Positions 1-8,820 are shown, numbered from the stretch's first letter. The stretch is 64,000 bases of DNA from JANSXG01 sp024743075 (GCA_042140185.1 CP159477.1:930001-994000), one strand, 5' to 3'. The notes: a model not told the origin generated them from the sequence alone. A program made the numbers and translations.

Positions 1-1914
1 GGCGAGAGCGATCATGTCGCCGACGGCTCGGGCCCACGACAGATTCTGGTTCGTCCAGAATCCGCTGTCGGAAAGGCTGATCCGGCTGTAGCGATCGCGG
101 AGCTCTTCGAGTTTGTTCAGCGACTGCTCCAGGCGCGGCCCGGTCTTGATGACCGTCGAACTGGCGGTCATTTCAAGGCCGAGCTCTTTGGCGATTTCGT
201 ACGGGTTCTCGCCGCCGGAGGACTCGACAAGCTGCTTCATTCGGCTTTCTTCGGCTTCAACTCCCTTGTCGAAGATTGAACGCGGAAGCGAGGCCGCCGG
301 CGTGTGCGCCCGCTCGCGAACGAAGTTGACGACGCTGCGGCCGCAGAACAGGCCGTCGAACGTGCAGCTGAGCAGCGCATTTGCGCCGAGGCGGGTGCCG
401 CCGTGGTACTGGTAGTTGACCTCGCCGAAGGCGTAGAGCCCCGGGATGTTGGTCATCATGTTGTTCGGCGCGTCCGGGTCCATACCGACGGGCAAGGCGT
501 CTTTCCCGTGCAGGTCCGCGAGCGAGACGTACGGCTCGAGTTTCTCGAGCGTCTGCTTCGAGTCTTCCAGCTTCTGGATCTCGTCGTCGCTCCCGCCCTT
601 GTCGCGGAGATCGGCGATCTGCTGGTCGATCTCGTGGTTGCGCTGCAGGATCTCGTTGTTGCGTTTCTGGACCGGCAGGTTGCGTGCCTCGATCGGGTCG
701 TTGAGCTCGCGGAGTTTCTTGGCGATCTCGTCGTACTTGCGGTTCGGCGTGTACTGCGTCCAGAGGCCGCCCATCGAATAATGGACACCGGGGAAGATCT
801 TCATCGGAACCTCGACGGGGTCCTCGCCGACGAATTTGCGGTAGATCTCGATGATGCCGCCGAGCTTGGTTTCGAGTTCCTCGCGGGACTTGTGCGACAG
901 GTCGAGGTAGACCATGTTTCCGCCACCGACGCCAAACCCCTTCATGCAGGTGTCAAAGATCTCGCGCGTGGCGATGTCTCGCGGCACGATGTTGCCGTAC
1001 GCGGGGTACTTCTCTTCGAGGAAGTACCAGCGCTCTTCGGTCGGGATCTGGCGAGGATCGCGGCCGGAATCCGGGTGAGGTTGCCAGCGCCCTTCGGCGT
1101 CCTTCTTGGCGGGGACCCAGACGCGTCCGCCTTCGCCTCGGGCAGACTCGGACATGAGGCGCAGTTTGTCGGCGCCGGGGATCGCGGTGGGATGGACTTG
1201 GATGAACTCGGGGTTGCCGTACTTCGCGCCGGCCTGGAAGCAGCGGCTGGCCGCGGCGCCGGTGCACATGACCGAGTTGGTGGACTTACCGAAAACCAGG
1301 CCAGGCCCGCCGGTCGCCATCACGACCGCATCACCCCGGAAGGCGCGGATCTGCATGGTGCGCAGGTCCTGTGCGACGATGCCGCAGCACACGCCTTGGT
1401 CGTCCATCAGCGGACGCAGGAACTCCCAGAACTCGTACTTGTTGACCTTCCCCTCGGCCTCGTAACGACGCGTCTGCTCGTCAAGGGCGTACATGAGTTG
1501 CTGTCCGGTCGTCGCACCAGAGAAGTGGGTCCGCTTGTAGAGCGAGCCGCCGAACAGGCGGAGGGCTCGTTGGCCCTCTGACGTGCGATTGAACGGGACT
1601 CCCATGCGATCGAACAAGTCGATGATCTTCGGGGCCCACTGGGCCATCTCGTATACCGGCGGTTGGTGCTGGAGGAAGTCCCCTCCGTAGAGGGTCTCGT
1701 CGAAGTGCTCGTACTCGGAGTAGCCCTGCTGACGCGCGATCTTGTTGCACGCGTTGATACCGCCCTGAGCGCACACGGAATGCGAACGCTTGACCGGCAC
1801 GAGCGAAAACAGGTCGACGGGCATTCCCGATTCGGCAATACGGATGGTCGCGGCCAGGCCGGCGAGGCCGCCACCGACGACGATGACTCTTTGCTGTGCG
1901 GATGGTGTAACCAT
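1..1914 (-). CDS. sdhA: Succinate dehydrogenase flavoprotein subunit, 3' end cut by window edge
   Basis: Catalytic FAD subunit of complex II / fumarate reductase, oxidising succinate to fumarate on the cytoplasmic face of the membrane. The first 638 codons are in the window and stay open to base 1. The N-terminus carries the dinucleotide-binding glycines (VVGGGLAGLAA) and the flavinylation region (KRSHSVCAQGGINA), whose His carries covalent FAD in this family. The last visible residues (FWTNQNLSWARAVGDMIALA) match the region some 80 residues before the end in the Bacillus/Bacteroidetes-type proteins. The start is the ATG at 1914. It lies 34 bases after the cytochrome subunit gene, so both are one operon; the iron-sulphur subunit should follow beyond the left edge. 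Confidence 0.95.
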   Translation of the reverse strand, partial: MVTPSAQQRVIVVGGGLAGLAATIRIAESGMPVDLFSLVPVKRSHSVCAQGGINACNKIARQQGYSEYEHFDETLYGGDFLQHQPPVYEMAQWAPKIIDLFDRMGVPFNRTSEGQRALRLFGGSLYKRTHFSGATTGQQLMYALDEQTRRYEAEGKVNKYEFWEFLRPLMDDQGVCCGIVAQDLRTMQIRAFRGDAVVMATGGPGLVFGKSTNSVMCTGAAASRCFQAGAKYGNPEFIQVHPTAIPGADKLRLMSESARGEGGRVWVPAKKDAEGRWQPHPDSGRDPRQIPTEERWYFLEEKYPAYGNIVPRDIATREIFDTCMKGFGVGGGNMVYLDLSHKSREELETKLGGIIEIYRKFVGEDPVEVPMKIFPGVHYSMGGLWTQYTPNRKYDEIAKKLRELNDPIEARNLPVQKRNNEILQRNHEIDQQIADLRDKGGSDDEIQKLEDSKQTLEKLEPYVSLADLHGKDALPVGMDPDAPNNMMTNIPGLYAFGEVNYQYHGGTRLGANALLSCTFDGLFCGRSVVNFVRERAHTPAASLPRSIFDKGVEAEESRMKQLVESSGGENPYEIAKELGLEMTASSTVIKTGPRLEQSLNKLEELRDRYSRISLSDSGFWTNQNLSWARAVGDMIALA

Positions 1915-1948
1915 GGTGGTTTCGGTCCTTTGGTTCCGTGTGGCCGAT

Positions 1949-2833
1949 TCAGGCTTCGATAGCGACAAGCGTGTGCTCGGTCGCGGGGATCATCGATACT
2001 GCTTCAGGTTCGACAATGTCAGCACTCTTCTTTCGAAGCATTTCTTCTTCGATATCTTTGGCCGCCTGAACGTCGACGAACAGGAACCCGAAGAGGGCAC
2101 CCCACCCGGCGGCCATGAGGCCCGCCCCAAGCGCGGCGCAGACATACCCCCAGTTGCGCTGGGCCTTGGCGGTAATCGTCACGCCCCACGTGATCGCGGC
2201 GGTCCAGAGTCCGTTGGCGAAGTGGAAGACCAGCATTGTCACGCCCAGCAGGTAAAGCAGCGAGACCAGAACGCCCAGGAACGTCCAGTCCCCCGTCTCC
2301 GAGCCCTTGAGGGCCATCGCGAGCGTCGACGATGCGTACTCGTAATCCCACTTGGTGCCGCCCGGGATGAGCCAAGTCCAGCCCCATCGGAGGGTCGCAA
2401 CGTGGTACACGATGAACAGGATGCCGACATAGCCGGAGATCCGCTGGAGCGTGTACCGCCAGTTGCCCTGATACTCGTACCGCTTGGTGTTGGCCTTGCC
2501 GGTCCGGGCGTAGTAGATGCCGAGGATCGAGTGGAAGGCGATGGAGAGCCAGAGCGTGATCTCGATGAGGATCAGAAATGGCACCGACTCGTTGATGAAC
2601 GTCACTTCGTGCTGGAAGGTGCCAACCTGCCCGGCGGTCGCCTTGCCCACGCCCTCGACCAGTTCCGGATCCATGGCGTGGGTGGCACGCCCGTTGATCG
2701 CCCCCCAAATGATCGAGGAGTTCGTCGTCAGGTGCCCGATGAGAAACAGTCCGATCGGGACAATGCCGGTCAAGCTGTGTAGGCGTCGGAGCAGGAAGTG
2801 ATGCTTGTTCATGAAGGACTGGTCGTTTGTCAC
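1949..2833 (-). CDS. sdhC: Succinate dehydrogenase cytochrome b558 subunit
   Basis: Membrane anchor of complex II that binds haem b and passes electrons to quinone. The 294 residues show five hydrophobic segments (roughly 18-36, 83-106, 126-150, 186-212 and 226-252) with His residues in or near several of them, as in the single-anchor Bacillus-type b558 family. No separate SdhD is present, which fits this one-anchor class. The start chosen is GTG at 2833 because GAGG lies upstream; an in-frame ATG at 2812 has no visible ribosome binding site. The C-terminus extends about 35 polar residues past the last helix. It is first in the sdhC-sdhA order, downstream of a hairpin-rich leader. Confidence 0.93.
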   Translation of the reverse strand: MTNDQSFMNKHHFLLRRLHSLTGIVPIGLFLIGHLTTNSSIIWGAINGRATHAMDPELVEGVGKATAGQVGTFQHEVTFINESVPFLILIEITLWLSIAFHSILGIYYARTGKANTKRYEYQGNWRYTLQRISGYVGILFIVYHVATLRWGWTWLIPGGTKWDYEYASSTLAMALKGSETGDWTFLGVLVSLLYLLGVTMLVFHFANGLWTAAITWGVTITAKAQRNWGYVCAALGAGLMAAGWGALFGFLFVDVQAAKDIEEEMLRKKSADIVEPEAVSMIPATEHTLVAIEA

Positions 2834-2849
2834 GGCACCGGGTTCCTCG

Positions 2850-2990
2850 GGGGCTGGGCGTCCGCGGACGCCCGTTCGTGAGTGCGTTCCGGCTTCGTCC
2901 GGAACAACCTGTCTAGATACACCAGGTCATCGATCGTCGGGCGAGAGGCCCATCACTCTCGGGTCAGATGAGACACGGTCTCATCGTGCT
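2850..2990 (-). other. Hairpin-rich intergenic leader upstream of sdhC
   Basis: Between the DUF1844 gene and sdhC lie four inverted repeats: 2856-2873 (GGGCGTCCGCGGACGCCC, fully palindromic), 2886-2905 (GTTCCGG / CCGGAAC), 2907-2927 (ACCTG / CAGGT) and 2967-2985 (GATGAGAC / GTCTCATC, 8 bp stem, 3-base loop). None is followed on the minus strand by a clear T-run, so a simple terminator is not obvious. They could form a structured 5' leader of the sdh transcript or protein-binding palindromes. No named riboswitch was recognised. Confidence 0.5.
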
Positions 2991-3003
2991 CTGAATTCCG
3001 CGA

Positions 3004-3462
3004 CTACTGCTGCGGCGGCATCGGGCCCGTGGGACCAGAGGGTCCACCCTGCCCTGCGCCGGCCTGCTGCTTCGCGACAATCTGCATGAGTTCGACGAAC
3101 CGGCTCCGCAGTTCATTGAGAACGCCGGAGATCTCGCCGGCTTCTTCGTCCGTCAGGTTGCCCTTGGTCTTCTCTTCCAGCACGCCGAGCAGGTCGATCA
3201 TGTGCTGGGCGTACATCGGGTCGAAGACGGGCTTGCCGGTGTTCGGGTCGGCGATGCCGCCCATGTACATGAGGGCCTGTGTCGCGAGCATGCCCATGAG
3301 GCCGCGGAAGTCTGCCTCGGGCATCTCGCCCTGGCCGCCGTCGGACCCGGCATCCGATGTCGTCTTCTCGGCCTGCGCGAGCTTCTCGCGCTCCGCCTGC
3401 GCTTCGTTCTTCCAGTCGGAGTCGATGATCAGTTTCGGGGCTTCGCCGGAATCGTCGGCCAT
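3004..3462 (-). CDS. DUF1844 domain protein
   Basis: 152-residue cytoplasmic protein of unknown function. Residues about 50-135 match the DUF1844 pattern: a short helix with QALMYMGG, a Pro-rich turn, then HMIDLLGVLEEKTKGNLTDEE and a final helix ending in RSRFVELM. The N-terminus is charged (Lys/Glu/Ala-rich) and the C-terminus is Gly/Pro/Gln-rich, so both ends are probably disordered. ATG at 3462 is preceded by a GAAAGGAC box. The gene sits in the same orientation upstream of sdhC, 170 bases away, and may be cotranscribed with it. The family assignment is confident; no function can be stated from sequence. Confidence 0.85.
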   Translation of the reverse strand: MADDSGEAPKLIIDSDWKNEAQAEREKLAQAEKTTSDAGSDGGQGEMPEADFRGLMGMLATQALMYMGGIADPNTGKPVFDPMYAQHMIDLLGVLEEKTKGNLTDEEAGEISGVLNELRSRFVELMQIVAKQQAGAGQGGPSGPTGPMPPQQ

Positions 3463-3640
3463 GTCGCGGTCCTTTCGGGGCTCGCGGTTCTCGTCGTACA
3501 GTGATGGTTCCGGGGAAGTCTATCAGTTCGGGCGTGGTTTTCGACCACCCCCGAGCGATTCCGAGTGAGTCGATGCCGTCCTCTCGCTAGGATGTTCCCC
3601 GATGCCACCACTGAGAACGCGCGTCGGAAGGAGATCGGTC

Positions 3641-5008
3641 ATGGACGTACCGAGCACGAAACCCCTTTGGGTGCGCGCCGGAGCGGCGACCGCGAGTTCC
3701 GCGTTGTTCGCCGCGATGCTCGGTATTGCTGGCTGCGCCGGCGGTTCTGGATCGCTCCGAGCGGGTGCGCAAACGGTTTCGCCGTCGGATTTCCGCGATG
3801 CGGGCGAGGTGCAGGCCGATGCCCCGTCGATCGAGGTCTCGCCCACGCCCCCAAATTCGCCGCGAGTCATTTCCGCGAGAGAAGCCCGAGGCGGCGATCC
3901 CGACGTGCTCACCCTCGTCGGCCGCCCGGCGAACATCGATGCTCAGATCCGCCGGCCGTCGCCGACGGCGCCGATCGGCTCGGACTCGTCGGCGGACAGC
4001 GGCTCTGTCGCTGCGGGTGCCGGCGTTGCCGAAGAGGGCATTGTCGTCGACAAAATGGTCGGCCAGATCAATGGGCGCCCCGTTTACGCCGCGCAGTTCC
4101 TCAGCAGCCTCGACGACCTGCTCCGGGCTGAAGCAATCGAAAAGAGCCGAGAGGAGTGGGTGAGTCTGGCAGGACAGCTCATCCAGAACCAGTTGCTCGA
4201 GCGCGTCCGCGACGAACTGCTGATCGCCGAGTTCAACGCGGGGCTGACATTCGAGGAGCGCGTCGGCCTGTTCGCGTTCATCGACCAGATCCAGCAGGGC
4301 ATCATCGATCGCGACCTCGGTTCCGCGGCACGCGCGGACGAGCGTTTGCGAGATCAGGAAAACGTCTCGCTCCGTGGCAAGGCCGAGGAAGAATTCAATC
4401 GCGAGATCGTGTTCGAGCAGCTGCGCCGCGAGGTAACCCGAAAGGTCCAGGTTAGTTGGCGCGATATCCAGCGGTACTACGACCAGAACATTACGGTGTT
4501 TCAGCCGCCGTCGACGGCGCGGTTGCGGGTGCTTCGAGTCGCCCCAGCCGATCGCGACCGGCTCACGCTCGCGTTGGCCGACGAACCCGCTCGTAGCCAG
4601 ATCATTTCGAGCGAGACAACATTCCGAAGTTCCGAGGGCGGGCTCATCGAACTCGAACTCGGCTCAGATGGGTTGGAAGCGGCCGAGTTCTTCGGCCCAC
4701 CGGAATTGAACGATCCGGCGACGCAACTGCGCCCCGGCGAACTCAGCGCGCCGATCGATTTCAACGGCTCGATCTGGTGGCTGTACCTCGAAGCGGTCGT
4801 GCAGCCGGAGGCGGTCTCGCTCTACGATGCTCAGAACAGGATCGAGCAGGCGATCCGAGCGGAGCGCGAGCAGGCGGAGCGGGCGCGGTACTTCGAGCGA
4901 TTGTTCGGCTCCTCGACTATGACCGAACAGCAACTCGGCGAGATGCGTGATCGGCTGATCGACTTCGCGATCGATCGATATCTCGGCGACGGGACGACGG
5001 ACGGCTGA
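3641..5008 (+). CDS. PpiC/SurA-like lipoprotein (putative peptidyl-prolyl isomerase or chaperone)
   Basis: 455-residue exported lipoprotein. The start is ATG 3641 behind AGGAG; the N-terminus has basic residues, a hydrophobic stretch and the lipobox GIAGC near residue 33. A Pro/Ser/Ala-rich linker follows, then a helical SurA-N-like region (about 125-285). The C-terminal 150 residues look parvulin-like: a GGLIELELG strand, a LRPGELSAPIDFNG element and a helix after VSLYDAQNRIEQAI, the usual order near the end of PpiC domains. The canonical parvulin active-site residues are not clear, so it may be a chaperone without isomerase activity. Its stop overlaps the yraN start by one base (TGATG), implying coupled translation. 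Confidence 0.75.
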   Translation: MDVPSTKPLWVRAGAATASSALFAAMLGIAGCAGGSGSLRAGAQTVSPSDFRDAGEVQADAPSIEVSPTPPNSPRVISAREARGGDPDVLTLVGRPANIDAQIRRPSPTAPIGSDSSADSGSVAAGAGVAEEGIVVDKMVGQINGRPVYAAQFLSSLDDLLRAEAIEKSREEWVSLAGQLIQNQLLERVRDELLIAEFNAGLTFEERVGLFAFIDQIQQGIIDRDLGSAARADERLRDQENVSLRGKAEEEFNREIVFEQLRREVTRKVQVSWRDIQRYYDQNITVFQPPSTARLRVLRVAPADRDRLTLALADEPARSQIISSETTFRSSEGGLIELELGSDGLEAAEFFGPPELNDPATQLRPGELSAPIDFNGSIWWLYLEAVVQPEAVSLYDAQNRIEQAIRAEREQAERARYFERLFGSSTMTEQQLGEMRDRLIDFAIDRYLGDGTTDG

Positions 5009-5429
5009 TGCGGGCAGGGCTGCTCGCGAGACTCCGTCGCGGACCTCGTGCTGCGCACCTCGACACCGGGGCGCGGGGCGAGCGCTGGGCCGCGAAGCAC
5101 CTCCGACGCAAGCGCTACAAGGTCATTGCGCGAAATCTGCGGACAGCGGTAGGGGAGGTCGACCTGCTCTGTCTGGCGCCGGATCGTCGCACGATCGTGA
5201 TCGTCGAGGTGAAGACCCGAACCGCAGCGCGGGGTGGGCAGGCACCGCGGGTCGCTCCCGAGTTGGCGCTCAACCGCGCAAAGCGGCGCAACTGATCACC
5301 GTCGCGCAGGACCTCGCGCGCCGCAAGAAGTGGGTGGGGCGGGCGGTCCGGATCGACTTGGTCGCCATCGATGTCGGCGCTGACGGTCGGCCTGCGATCC
5401 GGCATCACGAGAACGCCGTCACGCTCTGA
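5008..5429 (+). CDS. yraN: YraN/UPF0102 endonuclease-fold protein, broken by a single-base deletion
   Basis: Small YraN-family protein (UPF0102, restriction-endonuclease-like fold; function poorly defined). The first frame gives GARGERWAAKHLRRKRYKVI, then GEVDLLC and VIVEVKTR, the family's E-D-ExK-type core. It runs into a stop at about 5295. The remainder (RQLITVAQDLARRKKW, then VRIDLVAIDV and a C-terminal HHENAVTL) lies one frame away and ends at TGA 5429. Adding one C after GGCGC at about 5288 restores a 140-residue protein of normal family length. I judge the break to be a sequence error, because similar one-base losses hit other conserved genes here. Confidence 0.82.
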
Positions 5430-5433
5430 GCCG

Positions 5434-7056
5434 TCACGATCTGCCGGCGAGCCGCTCGGCCTCGGCGACGACCTGTTCGTTCTCGGTGAGTTTGTTCGGG
5501 TCGTACTCGACAGGCAGCACGACGCTGAACATCGCACCGCGGTCTTCCTCACTGACGAGGTGGATCTCGCCCTGCAGCATCTCCGCGAACTGGCGCACGA
5601 TCGCCAGCCCGAGGCCCGTGCCCGCGGCGGACTTCGTGTGCCCCGAGTCGAGCTGACGGAACTTCTCGAAGATCGCCTGCTGCTGGGCCGCCGGGATGCC
5701 TGGCCCGGTGTCGAGCACGCTCATGCGAACCCGCGGCATGCCCTCGGCCGAGACGATCCGCTCTGCGCGGAGCGTGACCCGACCCTTCTCCGGCGTGAAC
5801 TTGACGGCGTTGCTGAGGAAGTTGAAGACGATCTGCTGCAGCTTCTGCGGGTCCGTGTGGACGAACGGGATGTCAGCCCCGGGCTTGCCGGCGTACGAAG
5901 GCAACTGCGACTGGCCGAGCTGCATCGTCAGGTCGATGTTTTTCTTCTCGGCGAGCGGGCGGATGAGCGCGAGAAGGGCCTCGCACAGGTCGGGGATGTT
6001 GACCGGGCGGATCTGGAGCTCCATCCGTCCGGCCTCGAGCTTCGCCATCGTCAGCAGTTCGTTGATCATCTCAAGGAGCGAGCGCCCGGCGCTCACGATA
6101 TGGTCGGTGTAGCGCTGGCGCTTGGCGAGCTGTTCGGGAGTCGGCGGCTGCACTTCGTCCGAATCTCGCTCCGAGCGAACGATGTCCTGCAGAATCTCGG
6201 CGAACCCGATGATCGAGTTCAGCGGCGTGCGCAGTTCGTGGCTCACGTTCGCGAGGAATTCGCCCTTCAATTTCGCGGCCTCGAACAGCGCGATGTTCGC
6301 CTCGGCCATCTCGGTAAGCTTCAGATCGAGCGAGGTGTTAATCGCTCGCAGCTGGTTCTGCTGGTTCGAGATCGCCTCCAGCATGTCGTTGAATGTGTCC
6401 GAGAGCTCCTGAAACTCGTCGCGCGTGCGGATGTCCGAGCGGATGTTGAGGTTGCCTTCGCGCACAAGTTCGGCGGTGTCACGCAGTTCTCGCACGGGAC
6501 TCAGGATGATGCGCGTCGTGATGACATAAAACACCGCCACCGCGACCGCGGACGCCAGCATGCCCGATGCCAGCAGGAGCATCCGGTTCACGAAGAGCTG
6601 GCTCTCGGCGACCTCTGAGCGCCGAGAGAGCACGATCACCCGCTGGAGGGTGCCCGATGCGTCACGGAACGCTCGAGCGTAGTCGTAGCGACGCGCGGCC
6701 CCCTCGCGGATGACCTGAAAGTACTCGGTCTGTGGCTCGGCGTCCGCCGGTGCGGTCGGGTCCAGATCCGGCGTGAGCGTGCGCTTCGCGGCCAGCTTAA
6801 AGTCGCGCTCGCTCCCCTCCCGAACCGGCAGCACGATCCACCGAGCCGGCGAATAGACCGTAAGACCGCTGCTCTCGTTATCTGATTCACTCGCCCCGAT
6901 CGCGTCAACGAACTGTCGCGAAGTCTCGATCTGCGCCTCATCAATGATGTCGGCCAGTCGGAGCCAAGGCACGATCAGCGCGACCGACACGATCACGAGC
7001 ACCGCGAGGCTGAACAGCAGCAAGCACTTGTTGGCGAGCGAGATACCTCGGACCAT
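5434..7056 (-). CDS. Membrane sensor histidine kinase (HAMP-HisKA-HATPase)
   Basis: 540-residue two-component sensor. Transmembrane segments at about 10-31 and 158-181 flank a roughly 125-residue extracytoplasmic sensor region of no recognised type. A HAMP linker (about 181-234) precedes the HisKA domain with phospho-acceptor His273 in FLANVSHELRTPLNS. The ATPase domain has the N box (QQIVFNFLSNAVKF), the G1 motif (LDTGPGI, about 448-454) and the G2 motif (GTGLGLAIV, about 479-487). No response regulator gene is adjacent, so it is an orphan kinase. It converges with yraN, four bases away, and its stimulus cannot be inferred. Confidence 0.92.
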   Translation of the reverse strand: MVRGISLANKCLLLFSLAVLVIVSVALIVPWLRLADIIDEAQIETSRQFVDAIGASESDNESSGLTVYSPARWIVLPVREGSERDFKLAAKRTLTPDLDPTAPADAEPQTEYFQVIREGAARRYDYARAFRDASGTLQRVIVLSRRSEVAESQLFVNRMLLLASGMLASAVAVAVFYVITTRIILSPVRELRDTAELVREGNLNIRSDIRTRDEFQELSDTFNDMLEAISNQQNQLRAINTSLDLKLTEMAEANIALFEAAKLKGEFLANVSHELRTPLNSIIGFAEILQDIVRSERDSDEVQPPTPEQLAKRQRYTDHIVSAGRSLLEMINELLTMAKLEAGRMELQIRPVNIPDLCEALLALIRPLAEKKNIDLTMQLGQSQLPSYAGKPGADIPFVHTDPQKLQQIVFNFLSNAVKFTPEKGRVTLRAERIVSAEGMPRVRMSVLDTGPGIPAAQQQAIFEKFRQLDSGHTKSAAGTGLGLAIVRQFAEMLQGEIHLVSEEDRGAMFSVVLPVEYDPNKLTENEQVVAEAERLAGRS

Positions 7057-7094
7057 GCCCTAGGAGTGTACCTCCCGCACGCGGCCGGTCGTGC

Positions 7095-7658
7095 TCACTC
7101 TTCCTCATCGGAGGCCGAGGGCTTCTCGTCCGGTCGCAGGTTGGCCCGGTTGCGCGATTCACCACCGTCGCCGTCCCAGTCCAGGCGTGGGGCGTCGCCC
7201 CAAAGCATCTCGAGGTCGTAGTACACCCGCGTATCGGGTTCGAAGACGTGAACGACGACATCCACGAAGTCAATGAGGAACCACTCCGCATCGCCCTCGC
7301 GGAGGTTGTTCGTGTGCGCCTTGAAGCCCCGCTCCTCACCCAGTTCCATCACAGCGCGGGAGGCGGCTCTCATCTGAACTTCCGAGGTGCCGCTGGCAAT
7401 GACAAAGAAGTCCGTCACCTGCGATCGGCCGCGCAGATCGAGCACGAGGATGTCCTCACACTTGTCATCCTTGAGTGACTCGGCCGCGGCGAGTGCGAAC
7501 CGCCGGGCTGCCTCCTCCGCCTCCGGGCTGATGTTCGTGGAGTGCCCATCTTCGGCGGGCGTTCTCGATACACCGAGCGCCTTCTCCCGGTCGGTGGGTT
7601 TGGTGCGATCGGCCTTTTGGCCGGAATGGCTGCTGGATTCTTGCGAAGACTCGTTCAT
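7095..7658 (-). CDS. rsfS: Ribosome silencing factor RsfS
   Basis: RsfS (YbeB/Iojap) binds ribosomal protein L14 and blocks 30S-50S joining in poor nutrient conditions. The conserved core spans about residues 47-155 and includes CEDILVLDLRG, VTDFFVIASGTSEVQ, EWFLIDFVDVVVHVF and YYDLEMLWGDAP. At 187 residues it exceeds the usual 105-130 because of a charged N-terminal extension of about 45 residues and an acidic C-terminal tail. It starts at ATG 7658. The NYN/YacP gene ends 50 bases upstream in the same orientation. The common nadD neighbour is absent. Confidence 0.93.
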   Translation of the reverse strand: MNESSQESSSHSGQKADRTKPTDREKALGVSRTPAEDGHSTNISPEAEEAARRFALAAAESLKDDKCEDILVLDLRGRSQVTDFFVIASGTSEVQMRAASRAVMELGEERGFKAHTNNLREGDAEWFLIDFVDVVVHVFEPDTRVYYDLEMLWGDAPRLDWDGDGGESRNRANLRPDEKPSASDEEE

Positions 7659-7708
7659 GGGACGCGAGCGTAGGCGTGCATCGGCACCGTTCGCAACTTG
7701 GGAAGGGC

Positions 7709-8416
7709 TTACTGATCAGGATTCCCTTGATCTGGACCGTTGAGCCACTTTCGCATGTCGAGGTCGCCCGGCGCGATCTGGTCTCGCCAGTGCTCGAGAG
7801 CCTCACGCAGAAGCGGATCGCTCAGCGTCAGCCCGGAGGGCTCCACCGGTCCTTCGCGCCGCGGATTCGGCTTGGGTCGGCCCTCCGCCGCACGCTTGGG
7901 TTTGACGGGAAGCGGTTCGGCTCCGGGGCCCGCGAAATCTGCGGGGACATCGAACTCGTCGAGCCACCGATCAACCGCGTCGGCGGGAAGAGGGGTTTTC
8001 CGAGCAAACGCCGGGCGAAGCGGCTCGGCGGACGGGCTGGCGCTGTCCCGGACGAGCTGGTTGAGGAACTGCGGGCTCGCCACCCAGCGTCCGCCGCGCC
8101 GACGAGCGGCCCGCTGAAGACGCCGGTCCGAGCTGGCGACAACGAGCTCGCGCGGCCCCGAATCGCGACGGATCAGTGCTTCGATGACGTCATCGGCGTC
8201 TTTGCCCGCACCGGCGAAGATAATCTTGCTCGGGGGGGGAATTGTGGGCTTGCGATCTCGAAACCGACCCCCGTCGCAGACGATCGACACCCGCCCGGAA
8301 GCGAAACGGCTGCGACCGATCAGCCCGGCCAGCGATTCCAGTTCAGCGAAACCCCCGGGTTCGGGCCCTCCTCCCCAGCAGTGGAGGACATTGAATGCGT
8401 CGACAATAAGGTGCAT
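7709..8416 (-). CDS. NYN/YacP-like predicted RNA-binding nuclease
   Basis: 235-residue protein with an N-terminal PIN-like NYN_YacP domain. The opening MHLIVDAFNVLHCW contains the family's first acidic motif (VDAFN), VSIVCDGGRF carries the second, KDADDVIEALI the third and LVVASSDRRLQ the fourth. YacP (Rae1) cleaves mRNA on the ribosome in Bacillus; that activity here is inference. The C-terminal half (about 140-235) is Pro/Arg-rich linker ending in a short helical LREALEHWRDQ segment. Start chosen at ATG 8416, which begins exactly at the domain. It is divergent from rpsU and upstream of rsfS. Confidence 0.82.
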   Translation of the reverse strand: MHLIVDAFNVLHCWGGGPEPGGFAELESLAGLIGRSRFASGRVSIVCDGGRFRDRKPTIPPPSKIIFAGAGKDADDVIEALIRRDSGPRELVVASSDRRLQRAARRRGGRWVASPQFLNQLVRDSASPSAEPLRPAFARKTPLPADAVDRWLDEFDVPADFAGPGAEPLPVKPKRAAEGRPKPNPRREGPVEPSGLTLSDPLLREALEHWRDQIAPGDLDMRKWLNGPDQGNPDQ

Positions 8417-8448
8417 TCGGTCATCCGGGAACGGCAGGCTGGCTGAGG

Positions 8449-8477
8449 TTGCGAAAGTCCGAGACGGTCGCCATACT
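8449..8477 (+). promoter_or_regulatory. Putative sigma-70 type promoter for rpsU
   Basis: A -35-like TTGCGA (8449-8454), 17-base spacer and -10-like CATACT (8472-8477) lie about 95 bases before the rpsU start, in the region divergent from the YacP-like gene. Four of six bases match consensus in each box. Confidence 0.45.
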
Positions 8478-8571
8478 ACGCGGCTCGTCCAAGCCCCGGT
8501 TGTGGCTGGCGACCCCGGTTCCGATTCATGGTTTCGGGGAGATCGCAGTCTGAGTTGAGGATAGGCAAGAT

Positions 8572-8820
8572 ATGGCAATCCGGATCAAGTCCCGCGGCGG
8601 CGAGAGCGTTGAGCAGTTGATGCGTCGCTTCAAGAAGCTCTGCGAGAAAGAAGGCCTCACGAAGGACGTGAAGAAGCGTGCCTTCTACGAGAAGCCCAGC
8701 GAGCGGAAGCGCCGAGCACGCCGTCGCGCTGCGCACCGTCCGGACGCTGATCGCACCAGCGATTCAGTGCTGTTGCTTTTGACCGTTGAGCCGCCGGTTT
8801 CGGCGGCTTTGTCGTTTTGA
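8572..8820 (+). CDS. rpsU: 30S ribosomal protein S21, C-terminus probably frameshifted
   Basis: S21 of the small ribosomal subunit. Residues 1-50 (start AIRIKSRGGESVEQLMRRF, then KKLCEKEGLTKDVKKRAFYE and a basic RKRRARRR stretch) are typical. As written the frame runs on to 82 residues through a hydrophobic tail (SVLLLLTVEPPVSAAL) and across the rho-independent terminator at 8789-8817, which is unlikely for a real coding end. Inserting one C near 8734 (GCGC to GCGCC) would end the protein at TGA 8748-8750, giving 59 residues with the terminator about 40 bases later. The break fits the one-base losses in other genes, but S21 tails vary, so the true end is uncertain. Confidence 0.88.
   Translation: MAIRIKSRGGESVEQLMRRFKKLCEKEGLTKDVKKRAFYEKPSERKRRARRRAAHRPDADRTSDSVLLLLTVEPPVSAALSF
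8789..8817 (+). terminator. Rho-independent terminator after rpsU
   Basis: Stem AGCCGCC / GGCGGCT with a short GGTTTC loop followed by the T-rich tail TTGTCGTTTT. Its position inside the apparent end of rpsU supports an earlier real stop for that gene. Confidence 0.75.

Noticed and set aside
5371..6618. 415-residue plus-strand open frame opposite the histidine kinase gene
   Set aside because: The minus-strand kinase has all its catalytic motifs; the opposite frame has none.
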